Source: JANQIO01 sp038746745
GTDB taxonomy: Bacteria > Pseudomonadota > Gammaproteobacteria > Pseudomonadales > Halieaceae
DNA: 64,000 nt
Direction of reading: 5' to 3'
NCBI GenBank assembly: GCA_038746745.1
Contig: JBCDKJ010000004.1
Span: forward strand, 37,882 to 101,881
Shown here piece by piece: positions 53,328 to 61,496 of the stretch. The position numbers and the translations under genes were made by a program. Under the pieces are notes generated by a model that saw nothing but the letters and a program-made list of their open reading frames with translations, was not told where the DNA came from and ran no database searches. Every line of letters starts with the position of its first letter. The first letter of the stretch is position 1.

Positions 53328-54641
53328 ATGCCAGCCCTGCGGCTCACCAATAAAGCGGCGACAGTGTCTAAAGACCGAACTCCCACGGGGCAATCTGGCA
53401 ACTCCCCTTTTAATCGCACAGCGCAGCATGATGCAAAGCGCGCGGCTATTCTGTCGCAGGCTGCACGGCTGTTTAATGGCAGGGGCTCTCGCTCCACCAC
53501 GCTGCTGGACATTGCCCAGGGGTTGGGGCTGACCAAAACCAGCCTTTACTACTACGTAAAAACCAAGGAAGAGCTGATCTATCAGTGCTACATCGCCGCA
53601 CTGGACCACATCATGCGCGGATACGACCGCATTGAGGCGGAAAACATCGACCCGCTAGCTCGCGTGCAGGCCGCCGTAAGAGCACATTTTGAAGACTGGC
53701 GAGCAGCCCAGGAAGGCAAACGCGACCATACCGCCGCACTGCTGGAGATCGCCTCCCTGAAAGATCAGCATCGCGCCGATGTGGAGCAGCGCTACATCGT
53801 AATGTTCAAACGGCTACGGCAGTTCCTGCGCGATGGGGTTGCCAACGGCAGCATCCGCGACATCGAGCCCACAGCGGCCACGCTGAGCCTGATCGGCTCA
53901 ATGCAGTGGTCCTTCAACTGGCTGCGCACGGTACCGATGGAAGAATTCGATACGGTTGTAGACGCCGCCGTCGACATCGTCACCTACGGTGTCGCAGCGC
54001 AGCCCTTTGCTTTCGAAGATTTTGATTTTTCCGCGTCCGCATTAGGTAACGGCCAGAGCTTTGACCGCGACCAACAGAACCGCCTGAAGCAGGAGGCATT
54101 CTTTAAAGCGGGCACCTGGTTCTTTAACAAGCAGGGTTTTGTGGGAACCTCACTGGATGAAATTGCGGAAACGCTGGATGTTACCAAGGGCGCTTTCTAC
54201 TACCACATCCGAAATAAAGAAGACCTGCTGTATAGCTGCTATACGCGCTCGCTGGACATCTCGCGGGCCATTTATGACATGGCGGACGACAAGGCCAACG
54301 GCATGAGCAAAGTGGATTACACCCTGCGCCGAACCTTTCACGTTCAAAATTCCGACGAGGGACCGTTGATCCGCTACAACTCCATCACGGCCCTGCCGGT
54401 GCCGCGCCGAAAAGAAATCCTCGCATTAACGGATCAGGGCCGTGACCGCTTCGGTCAGTTTTTGCGCGACGGCATGGCTGACGGCAGTGTGCGACCCATC
54501 AATATTGAAGTGGCCCAGGAATTGTTCGGCGGCGCCAGCAACGCCAGTATGGACCTGCCCCTGTGGCGCAAAGTTGAAGACATTACGGCCGCTTCGCGGG
54601 ACTACTACCAGCTGTTTTTTAACGGATTGGCACCGCGGTGA
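53328..54641 (+). CDS. Tandem (double) TetR-family transcriptional regulator
   Basis: About 437 aa, twice the normal TetR length: two complete TetR units in one chain. First HTH: AARLFNGRGSRSTTLLDIAQ with LTKTSLYYYVKTKEEL. Second HTH: GTWFFNKQGFVGTSLDEIAE with VTKGAFYYHIRNKEDLLY. Each is followed by its own helical ligand domain, joined by an acidic/Phe-rich linker (FAFEDFDFSASAL). Start ATG 53328; a TTG at 53304 is also in frame. It overlaps tesB by 4 bases. Likely controls acyl-CoA metabolism. The paired palindromic promoters near 61340 and 63890 are possible targets, by inference. Confidence 0.9.
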   Translation: MPALRLTNKAATVSKDRTPTGQSGNSPFNRTAQHDAKRAAILSQAARLFNGRGSRSTTLLDIAQGLGLTKTSLYYYVKTKEELIYQCYIAALDHIMRGYDRIEAENIDPLARVQAAVRAHFEDWRAAQEGKRDHTAALLEIASLKDQHRADVEQRYIVMFKRLRQFLRDGVANGSIRDIEPTAATLSLIGSMQWSFNWLRTVPMEEFDTVVDAAVDIVTYGVAAQPFAFEDFDFSASALGNGQSFDRDQQNRLKQEAFFKAGTWFFNKQGFVGTSLDEIAETLDVTKGAFYYHIRNKEDLLYSCYTRSLDISRAIYDMADDKANGMSKVDYTLRRTFHVQNSDEGPLIRYNSITALPVPRRKEILALTDQGRDRFGQFLRDGMADGSVRPINIEVAQELFGGASNASMDLPLWRKVEDITAASRDYYQLFFNGLAPR

Positions 54642-55492
54642 GTGATTTAGTGCGCTTGCTTGAAAATCTTCGCGTCGAGCGACTGGATAAGTATCTGTTT
54701 GCCGGTAAAAGCCCTGCCAGCCCGCGTCGCGTGTTTGGTGGCCAGGTGCTGGCGCAGGCACTGAATGCTGCTATTCGCACGGTGGACGAGGCCGACCGAC
54801 AGGCGCACTCGATGCACGCCTACTTTTTGAGGCCCGGCGATCCGCAGAAGCAGATCATTTACGAGGTCGATCCAATTCGCGACGGCCGCAGCTTCACGAC
54901 TCGTCGCGTTGTCGCAAAGCAGGAAGGTCGCGCGATCTTCAATACCTCTATTTCCTTCCATGTGAGTGAGCCTGGCTTCAGCCATCAGTTCGATGCTCCG
55001 GAGGCGCCAGACCCAGAGAGCCTGGAGAGCGACAAGGATTTCTGGGCGCGCATGGCGAAGGCATACCCCGATCGCTTCGAGCCGCTGAATTCCTGGGCCA
55101 TCGACAGGCGGCACGTCTACCGCCGCGATCCAATCGATCCAGGTAGCGACCTGCGAGAACCCAGGCACCAGGTTTGGATGCGCGCGCTGGGAGAGCTGGA
55201 AAATGACCCGATTCTGCACCAGACCCTGCTGGCCTATATGTCCGACATGACTTTGCTGGGTGTGTCACTGAACCCGCATTCGATTACCACCCGTAGCGAC
55301 GAGCTCATGTTTGCCAGCCTGGACCATGCGCTGTGGTTTCATCAGCCGTTTGCGGCAGACCGCTGGCTGCTCTATGACCAGGACAGTCCACTGGCACTAT
55401 CCGCGCGTGGCTTCATGCGCGGCAGTTTCTACAGTGATGATGGGAAGCTGGTGGCCTCGGTCGCCCAGGAAGCCCTGGTTCGCCCGCTGTAA
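54638..55492 (+). CDS. tesB: Acyl-CoA thioesterase II
   Basis: 284 aa double-hotdog thioesterase. Start is the GTG in the GTGA overlap with the TetR stop. Motifs: RVFGGQVLAQALNAA, HSMHAYFLRPGD, DGRSFTTRRVVAKQ, and the C-terminal half with SLDHALWFHQPFAADRWLLY and GRGFMRGSFY-like (ARGFMRGSFYSDDG). The catalytic Asp/Thr/Gln set of TesB is in the ASLDHALWFH region. It hydrolyses acyl-CoAs to free acids. Translational coupling to the regulator suggests it belongs to the same regulated function. Confidence 0.92.
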   Translation: MSDLVRLLENLRVERLDKYLFAGKSPASPRRVFGGQVLAQALNAAIRTVDEADRQAHSMHAYFLRPGDPQKQIIYEVDPIRDGRSFTTRRVVAKQEGRAIFNTSISFHVSEPGFSHQFDAPEAPDPESLESDKDFWARMAKAYPDRFEPLNSWAIDRRHVYRRDPIDPGSDLREPRHQVWMRALGELENDPILHQTLLAYMSDMTLLGVSLNPHSITTRSDELMFASLDHALWFHQPFAADRWLLYDQDSPLALSARGFMRGSFYSDDGKLVASVAQEALVRPL

Positions 55493-55526
55493 CCAACAGC
55501 AAAGCAACACACAGGGTTAACGGAAA

Positions 55527-55560
55527 GTCGCCCGGATAGGGTCGCCCGGACAGGGTCGCC
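55527..55560. repeat. 14-bp tandem repeat, two copies plus a partial
   Basis: GTCGCCCGGAYAGG at 55527-55540 and 55541-55554, then GTCGCC at 55555-55560, between convergent tesB and a histidine phosphatase gene. The partial copy meets the phosphatase stop codon, the same arrangement as the 19-bp array at 45043. Confidence 0.8.
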
Positions 55561-56105
55561 TAAACCACCTTGGTTTGGTGCTGACGGCCTACTTCCACGA
55601 GCTGCAGCGACTTGCTGTCCAGCCCCAGCCGGGTGACCGAGCCATTATCAGGCACGCAGCACACGGTTTCCGGCGCTTCCAGCAATCGGGAACAGATCGC
55701 GTTGATTATCATGAAGTGGGTGAAAATGGCGGTATGTCGCTGTAACTCAAACAGCGCATTCCAGGCGCGCTCGCGCCACTCGAGAATTTCTGGCCCCTGC
55801 TCCTGCCAGGTTTGACGCATAAAGCCCGACAGCCAGGCCTTGCGGTCGTCAATGCCCACCGGAGAGGGAATTTCACGAAACGCGTCATCGATGGTGACTT
55901 TCTTGCGCAGTGCCGTGGCCAGCGGCTGCGAGGTTTCCAGTGCCCGCTCCATGGGACTGGAGACCAGATCCAGATCGACATAGCGCTCCAGTTCGTCGCG
56001 CGCCTGCCGCGCCTGCTGACGACCTAAATGGCTTAAGCCCGGATTGGTGTCTTCGCCCCAGGACGCCGAAGCCTCGCCGTGGCGTACCAGAAAAATATCA
56101 ATCAT
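55560..56105 (-). CDS. Histidine phosphatase family protein
   Basis: 181 aa. Catalytic motif LVRHGEAS at the N-terminus and SSPMERALETSQPLA, as in SixA/phosphoglycerate-mutase-like proteins. The second histidine is in IFTHFMIINAI. Substrate unknown. Its ATG shares one base with the stop of the second histidine phosphatase upstream; both sit behind aceK in one transcription unit. Confidence 0.85.
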   Translation of the reverse strand: MIDIFLVRHGEASASWGEDTNPGLSHLGRQQARQARDELERYVDLDLVSSPMERALETSQPLATALRKKVTIDDAFREIPSPVGIDDRKAWLSGFMRQTWQEQGPEILEWRERAWNALFELQRHTAIFTHFMIINAICSRLLEAPETVCCVPDNGSVTRLGLDSKSLQLVEVGRQHQTKVV

Positions 56106-56815
56106 TAGCGGTAGCTGATCAGCGCTTCACCCGATTCACGTCCAAGCAGATCGAGGAAGGAGTGATCGTTGTAGTAAGACATGGAAATTTTGCGCGCATT
56201 GTAAAGCAACTCGGTCACGGAGCAATTAATGACCGGCTCGTAAAATTGGTAAACCCCGGCACCCGCCACACCCAGCACTTGCGCAACCATCGTGGCTATC
56301 GTTCCACCAGAGGTAACAATAGCGGTGGTTGTGCCAGACCCCTGCGCCTGCATCACATCAGCCAGTGCATCACGCACGCCATCGCGGTAGTCAGGCCAGG
56401 TCTGCAGACCGTCAATGTCGCGGTCACCCGCCTCCACCCAGTAGGAAAATACCCGCTCCAAGAGCTTCTGATAATCCTTGCTGGAACTCTGTGCCGCGTC
56501 AGACCAGGCTCGCAGCTCCGGACTCTGCTCCAGCAGGATTGGCGTAATGGCGTTGAGCTGGCCCTCGTTATCAATCTCGTTAAACCGCGGGTCCACACTA
56601 TGCGCGTCAGCAGGAATTTGACGCCCCAGCGCCAGCGCTGCCGTCTTGCGCTGACGCTCCAACGACCCGGTATAGACCGCATCAAAGCGAATGTCCCGGC
56701 GCTGAAAGTAGTCGCCCAGCCTTTCCGCCTGACGACATCCCAGCTCAGACAGGCGGTCGTAATTCGCCTCGCCAAAAGAGGCCTGACCGTGTCGAATCAG
56801 GTAGATGCTAGCCAT
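56105..56815 (-). CDS. Histidine phosphatase family protein
   Basis: 236 aa. LIRHGQASFGEANYDRLSELG at the N-terminus (catalytic RHG), YTGSLERQRKTAALA, and the second histidine position replaced by a VTSGGTIATMVAQVLG segment, so the usual C-terminal His of the family is not obvious. It overlaps the aceK stop by 8 bases. Paired with another family member directly downstream. Confidence 0.83.
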   Translation of the reverse strand: MASIYLIRHGQASFGEANYDRLSELGCRQAERLGDYFQRRDIRFDAVYTGSLERQRKTAALALGRQIPADAHSVDPRFNEIDNEGQLNAITPILLEQSPELRAWSDAAQSSSKDYQKLLERVFSYWVEAGDRDIDGLQTWPDYRDGVRDALADVMQAQGSGTTTAIVTSGGTIATMVAQVLGVAGAGVYQFYEPVINCSVTELLYNARKISMSYYNDHSFLDLLGRESGEALISYR

Positions 56816-58556
56816 TGTAGGCTCGCAAGAGCGGTTCTTCCTGGCGTTCGAAGCGCAGTTTGCGGCGGTAGGGGAAGAAGTCTGCTACGCCGCCATCATT
56901 AATCGTTTGCTGTAGGCCCTGCCAGAAGCTGGCCTCATAAACATCGCTGTGTAGCTCGTCAAATACCTTGCGCGCCCGTTGGTTGCCGCTGAAAAACATG
57001 CGGAACTCCTCTGGGAAGATGTCGTTGGGCGCCACTGAGTACCAGGGCGTGTCTGACATCTCATCTTCTTCGTTGCGCGGCGGCGGTATCACCCGGAAGT
57101 TGCAGTCCGTCAGCGGGCAAATCTCGTCGTAGTCATAGAACACCACGCGCCCGTGGCGGGTCACGCCAAAGTTCTTGAGCAGCATATCGCCAGGGAAAAT
57201 ATTGGCCGCGGCCAGTTCCTTGATGGCGTTGCCATACTCATCCATTACCTCCCAAAGCTGCTCTTCAGTCGCGTCCTGCAGGTACAGGTTCAGCGGCACC
57301 ATGCGCCGCTCCACGTACACGTGCCGAATAATGAGTGCGCGGCCATGCTCTTCAATCATGGACGGCGCCACCTCTCGCAGTTCGTCCATGAGTTCATCGG
57401 GAAAACGCTCGCGGGCAAAGGCGAGGTTTCTGAACTCCTGAGTGTCCGCCATGCGCCCCGCCCTGTCAGCCCGCTTGACCAGGCTGTACTTTTCCATCAC
57501 CTGCTCGCGGGTCATATCCTTGGGTGGCGTGAACCGATCCTTGATGATTTTGAAAACAAAATCGTAGCTCGGCAGCGTAAACACACTCATCACCATGCCC
57601 TTAATGCCGGGCGCGGCAATAAACTGGTCCGTCGTGCTGGTCATGTGGCGGTAAGCACAGCGGTAGAAGTAGGTTTTGCCGTGCTTGTTGTAGCCCATGC
57701 AGCTATAGACTTCCGAGATCGGTTTGGCGGGCATGAGGCTTTGCAGAAACAACACATACTGCGAGGGGATCGCGGCATCTACCATAAAGTAGCTGCGAGT
57801 GAAGCTGAAAATAATGCTGACTTTGTTCGACCCGAACAAGACCGAGTCGACAAACACGCTATTGTTCTCGGTGTGCAAGACGGGCAACACAAAGGGCATG
57901 GACTCGCGCCCGGAAACCAGCTTGCCAACGATGTAGGCGCCCTTGTTACGGAAAAACACCGATTCCAGCGTCAGCGCCTGTAGCTGATGCTCGGTAACCG
58001 GGAACTCAGGGAATAGCTTCTCGCGCAGCGCCTCAGCAATGAGCGCGGCATCCCGTGTCTTGTCTTCCCAGGGGGTGGTGAACGCGTACTCGTCCAGCAT
58101 GCGGGAAAACATCGCTTCAAGCCCGTCCCAGGCCCGGTAGTTACGCAGAATTTTGGCTTCGCCCACCGGTGGCATATCGCCCTGGGAGGAGAAGACAAAG
58201 GCGTGTTCATTGCGAATTTTGCGGTGCTCAAAGGCCGAGCAGTACACCGAGTTGAAAAACGTCTCGGCCATTTCAAAATTGTGGTGGCCGCGAATCAGGC
58301 GGGCGTAATGGGTGCGCGCATCACCCCAGAAGTCGAGCTCGCGCAGCCGGTCGCCCGCAATCAGGCGCACGTAATCCATTACCTTCAGCACTTTGACTTT
58401 GTATAGATCGATGCGTTCGCGCGAGGCCGCGTGAACGCCCTGCCAGTCAGCGTTTTCAAAGCGCGGTTTGGCCGCCAGAGTGATGTTCTGGAAGTCGGCG
58501 AAGTAGGACTCAAAACCATTCAGAATGGTTTGAGCGAAGCGTTCAGAGGTCTCCAC
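56808..58556 (-). CDS. aceK: Isocitrate dehydrogenase kinase/phosphatase
   Basis: 582 aa, the usual AceK length. It reversibly phosphorylates isocitrate dehydrogenase and so steers carbon between the TCA cycle and the glyoxylate shunt. Recognisable segments: YMVDAAIPSQYVLFLQSLMP, YNKHGKTYFYR, YSLVKRADRAGRMADTQEF, MLLKNFGVTRHGRVVFYDYD and EICPLTDCNFRVIPPPR. In E. coli it lies in aceBAK; here it stands without aceB or aceA, leading an operon with two histidine phosphatases. Fits growth on acetyl-CoA yielding substrates such as fatty acids and steroids. Confidence 0.95.
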   Translation of the reverse strand: METSERFAQTILNGFESYFADFQNITLAAKPRFENADWQGVHAASRERIDLYKVKVLKVMDYVRLIAGDRLRELDFWGDARTHYARLIRGHHNFEMAETFFNSVYCSAFEHRKIRNEHAFVFSSQGDMPPVGEAKILRNYRAWDGLEAMFSRMLDEYAFTTPWEDKTRDAALIAEALREKLFPEFPVTEHQLQALTLESVFFRNKGAYIVGKLVSGRESMPFVLPVLHTENNSVFVDSVLFGSNKVSIIFSFTRSYFMVDAAIPSQYVLFLQSLMPAKPISEVYSCMGYNKHGKTYFYRCAYRHMTSTTDQFIAAPGIKGMVMSVFTLPSYDFVFKIIKDRFTPPKDMTREQVMEKYSLVKRADRAGRMADTQEFRNLAFARERFPDELMDELREVAPSMIEEHGRALIIRHVYVERRMVPLNLYLQDATEEQLWEVMDEYGNAIKELAAANIFPGDMLLKNFGVTRHGRVVFYDYDEICPLTDCNFRVIPPPRNEEDEMSDTPWYSVAPNDIFPEEFRMFFSGNQRARKVFDELHSDVYEASFWQGLQQTINDGGVADFFPYRRKLRFERQEEPLLRAYNG

Positions 58557-58622
58557 GGCGCGGAGTATACAGTAGCCGCCTCAGGCGGCGTAGCGGCCCT
58601 GAGGGGTGCAAAAGCTATCTCA

Positions 58623-59399
58623 TCAGAGCCCGTGAGATATGAGACTGCCGCTGTCGATCACCAGGGTCTGCCCGGTCATACAGGCTCCCGCATCAGACAC
58701 CATCAGCAGGGTCGCGCCAACCATGTCGATGGGCTGAGCCGCCTTGCGCAGTGGCAAATGTTTCACCACATCGGCGTAGCCTTCCTGCTCCATGAATACG
58801 GTGGTGAATTTGGTCTCGGTCAGGCCGGGGCACAGTGCGTTGACGCGCACACCGTACTGGCCATTTTCCACCGCGAAAGCCTGCGTCATGCTGATCATGG
58901 CAGCCTTGGTAGTGCTGTAAACACCCTGCAGGTTGCCTGCGCTGATGCCATCGATGGAGGCAACGTTCACAATCGCGCCGCCGTCACGCTCGCGCATCAT
59001 CGCCACCGCTTTCTCGCTCATGTAGAACGGGCCCCGGAAATTCACCTCTATGGTCTTATCAAATGCCGCCATGGGCGTTTCAGCCACCGGCCCGAAATAG
59101 GGGTTAGTACCACCGTTGTTAATGAGAATATCGATACCACCAAACTGTTCCTGCAGCGCTGCAAACAGCGCATCGATGGCTTCCAGATCACCAGCATGGC
59201 AGGCCATCGCAGTCGCTTTGCCGCCATTGGCGCGTATTGCCTCGGCGACGACTTCGCAGCCCTCCAGCTTACGGCTGGAGACAATGACATGAGCCCCCTG
59301 CTCCGCGAGCCCGTGCGCAATGGCTTCGCCGATCCCGCGGCTACCACCGCTGACCAGGGCGACTTTATTATCCAGACGAAACAAATCAATTGCGGGCAT
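58623..59399 (-). CDS. SDR family oxidoreductase
   Basis: 258 aa classical short-chain dehydrogenase: VSGGSRGIGEAIAHGL cofactor motif, NNGGTNP in place of NNAG, VNVASIDGISAG, catalytic YSTTKAA, and VNALCPGLTETKF. The substrate is unknown; by context a hydroxyacyl-CoA or alcohol. First visible downstream member after the second SDR of the block 7 gene group, 38 bases apart. Confidence 0.85.
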   Translation of the reverse strand: MPAIDLFRLDNKVALVSGGSRGIGEAIAHGLAEQGAHVIVSSRKLEGCEVVAEAIRANGGKATAMACHAGDLEAIDALFAALQEQFGGIDILINNGGTNPYFGPVAETPMAAFDKTIEVNFRGPFYMSEKAVAMMRERDGGAIVNVASIDGISAGNLQGVYSTTKAAMISMTQAFAVENGQYGVRVNALCPGLTETKFTTVFMEQEGYADVVKHLPLRKAAQPIDMVGATLLMVSDAGACMTGQTLVIDSGSLISHGL

Positions 59400-59437
59400 G
59401 ACAATACCTTTAGGAGTGAATGCGACAGCGAACAGTC

Positions 59438-60229
59438 TTACAGCTGAGGATGGGCAAAAGACCGACGTAATTTTCGCATGCCGCCGATCCAGCGACCGTA
59501 ATCGCTGGCCTTATTCTGGCGATACGTTTCCACCTCGGGGTGCGGAAGGATCATAAAACGACCCTCTGCCAGTCCCTCAATCACAGCATCCGCCACCTGC
59601 GCCGGACTCAGCACGCCGTCGACCCCCGCGGAGCCGCCGCCTTCGACGCTGCCGATCATGCGTGTTGCCACCGCCTGCGGACAGATCATGGAAACACCAA
59701 TGCCGTCATCGCCGTGGGTAATGGCCAGAGCCTCGGCAAAGCCAACTGCCGCATGCTTGGTGGTGGAGTAGGCGGCATCACCTATCTGGTTGAGCAGACC
59801 GGCCGCCGATACCGTGTTGAGAAAATAGCCCTCACCGCATTCCAGCATGGAAGGCAGGCAGGCGCGAGCGGCATATACATGAGACATCACGTGGATTTCC
59901 CACATCGCCTGCCAGGTCTCATTCGGTGCAGATACCGCCCACCAGGGTTCGCCATCGGTGGCGATAATTCCTGCATTGCTGCAGAACAGGTCAACCGGGC
60001 CGTGGTCGCGCTCGATCGTTTGCACCATGTCGGTGATCTGTTGCTCGTCGCGCACATTAACGCCAAAGGCAATGCCGCCAATCGCGTCAGCAACCGTAGC
60101 CGCGTTGTCTGCTTCCAGGTCTGCCACGGCGACCATCCGGGCACCCTCCGCCGCGAAGCGCTCACACAGGGCTTTGCCAATGCCGTTAGCGCCACCCGTG
60201 ACGACAACGACCTTGTCACGCAGGTGCAT
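59438..60229 (-). CDS. SDR family oxidoreductase
   Basis: 263 aa classical short-chain dehydrogenase: VVTGGANGIGKALCERF, CSNAG, NTVSAAGLLNQIG, catalytic YSTTKHA and ICPQAVATRMIG. The ATG shares a base with the LLM oxidoreductase stop, so they are translated together. It differs from the neighbouring SDR by a longer C-terminal tail (LPHPEVETYRQNKASDYGRW). Substrate unknown. Confidence 0.85.
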   Translation of the reverse strand: MHLRDKVVVVTGGANGIGKALCERFAAEGARMVAVADLEADNAATVADAIGGIAFGVNVRDEQQITDMVQTIERDHGPVDLFCSNAGIIATDGEPWWAVSAPNETWQAMWEIHVMSHVYAARACLPSMLECGEGYFLNTVSAAGLLNQIGDAAYSTTKHAAVGFAEALAITHGDDGIGVSMICPQAVATRMIGSVEGGGSAGVDGVLSPAQVADAVIEGLAEGRFMILPHPEVETYRQNKASDYGRWIGGMRKLRRSFAHPQL

Positions 60230-61269
60230 CAGAGCATCTCTTCTGCCAGCAGCTCCAATACCGCCGGGTCTTGCGCACCCACCAACATACTGCCAACTTC
60301 ACCGCGCGCGCCCGCCTCTTTCCAGCGCGACAGACGCTCGCGAATGCGGTCTTTCGGACCTACCAGCGCCACTTCATCCAGCAACTCGTTCGGTACCTTG
60401 GACTCGGCTTCCATTTTGTTGCCCGCCAGGTACAGGTCCTGGATCTCAACCGCCGCGCCTTCATAACCCAGACGCGTTGCGTAATCGTTGTAGAAGTTTT
60501 TGTTTTTGGCGCCCATGCCACCGATGTAGAGTGCCAGCCAGGGGCGCAGAGAGTCATAGGCCGCGTCGAGATCATCGTTCATAGCCACGGAAACAAACGG
60601 CGCCACGTCGAAATCCTTCAGGCTTTTTCCATCGCCCGCCTTCTCAAAGCCTGTGTTGAAGTCATCTTCAAACAAGCTGTACTTGTCGGGGTCCATCCAC
60701 ACCGGGAAAACGCCGTCGGCAACCTGCGCAGCACAGCGCAGCCCCGCCGGGGTGATTGATGCGGTATAGATGGGAATGTCGGTGTCAGCCGAAAGGATAG
60801 ACTTCAGTGGCTTGCCCAGACCGGTGGTACCTTCGCCCTTGTTGGGCATCTGGTACATATCACCGTCAAACTCCACCGGGCCTTCCCGCGCCATAATCTT
60901 GCGCATGATCTGGATGTACTCGCGAGTGCGGGTGATCGGCTTGCCGTAGGGGACACCGTGCCAACCCTCCACCACCTGCGGTCCGGAGGCACCGAGACCG
61001 ACAATGAAGCGATTGCCTGACATTTGCGACAGGCTCATGGCTGTCATCGCTGCCATGGCGGGCGTACGCGCCGGCATCTGCATGATCGCGGTACCCACAC
61101 GGATCTTTTCCGTCTGCGCCAGCACCCAGGTCGCCGTGGTCACTGCATCAGAGCCATAGGCCTCGGCGGTCCACACCGAGTCGTATCCCAAACCCTCCGC
61201 ATGCTTGATCAGGTCGATGGGAATATGGATCTGCTTTCCGGAATACCCCATCAAAAAGCCTAGTTTCAT
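60229..61269 (-). CDS. LLM-class oxidoreductase, Rv3520c-like (possibly F420-dependent)
   Basis: 346 aa luciferase-like TIM barrel. It begins MKLGFLMGYSGKQ. The segments VWTAEAYGSDAVTT, GTAIMQMPARTPAM, GLGASGPQVVEGWHG, KPITRTREYIQIMRKI, KGEGTTGLGKPLK and LALYIGGMGAKNKNFY match the Rv3520c family of mycobacteria, a gene in the cholesterol regulon there. Members are usually annotated as F420-dependent, but the cofactor here could equally be FMN. It leads a three-gene unit with two SDRs and has a palindromic promoter at 61331-61359. Confidence 0.85.
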   Translation of the reverse strand: MKLGFLMGYSGKQIHIPIDLIKHAEGLGYDSVWTAEAYGSDAVTTATWVLAQTEKIRVGTAIMQMPARTPAMAAMTAMSLSQMSGNRFIVGLGASGPQVVEGWHGVPYGKPITRTREYIQIMRKIMAREGPVEFDGDMYQMPNKGEGTTGLGKPLKSILSADTDIPIYTASITPAGLRCAAQVADGVFPVWMDPDKYSLFEDDFNTGFEKAGDGKSLKDFDVAPFVSVAMNDDLDAAYDSLRPWLALYIGGMGAKNKNFYNDYATRLGYEGAAVEIQDLYLAGNKMEAESKVPNELLDEVALVGPKDRIRERLSRWKEAGARGEVGSMLVGAQDPAVLELLAEEML

Positions 61270-61330
61270 GGTTTTTCTCCTGTGCGGATGAGCATAGCGA
61301 CCGCGCGGGGCCGCTCAAAAAAGGGATTTG

Positions 61331-61359
61331 AACTTACAGTATGTTGCCAGGTGCTTCAA
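61331..61359 (-). promoter_or_regulatory. Promoter with palindromic operator upstream of the LLM oxidoreductase
   Basis: On the minus strand: -35 TTGAAG (61354-61359), 17-base spacer, -10 TAAGTT (61331-61336). The palindrome AACATACTGTAAGTT (61331-61345 read on the minus strand; form AACNTACNGTANGTT) covers the -10 box. The same arrangement occurs at 63884-63912. Start codon 61269 is about 55 bases downstream of the predicted start site. Confidence 0.65.
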
Positions 61360-61439
61360 GCGGATACGAAGATCAAACAGGGTTTGATGGCCTACCGGAC
61401 TTGTGAGAGCACTGCGCGATCAAGCTGCAAACGCCCGGC

Positions 61440-61475
61440 AAAAAAATACCCGTGACGATTGCTCGTCGCGGGTAT
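61440..61475 (-). terminator. Rho-independent terminator after the acyl-CoA dehydrogenase gene
   Basis: A 13-bp stem (61446-61458 with 61463-61475, one G-U pair) around a 4-base loop, followed on the minus strand by a run of six or seven U. It lies 22 bases after the stop of the dehydrogenase ending at 61497. It separates the dehydrogenase pair from the LLM/SDR unit, which is why that unit needs its own promoter. Confidence 0.9.
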
Positions 61476-61496
61476 CTCGTAAGTGATCTGTCAGCC

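Noticed and set aside
56000..56900. A 330-codon plus-strand open frame starting near 55910
   Set aside because: It runs antisense through two histidine phosphatase genes whose catalytic motifs are clear.
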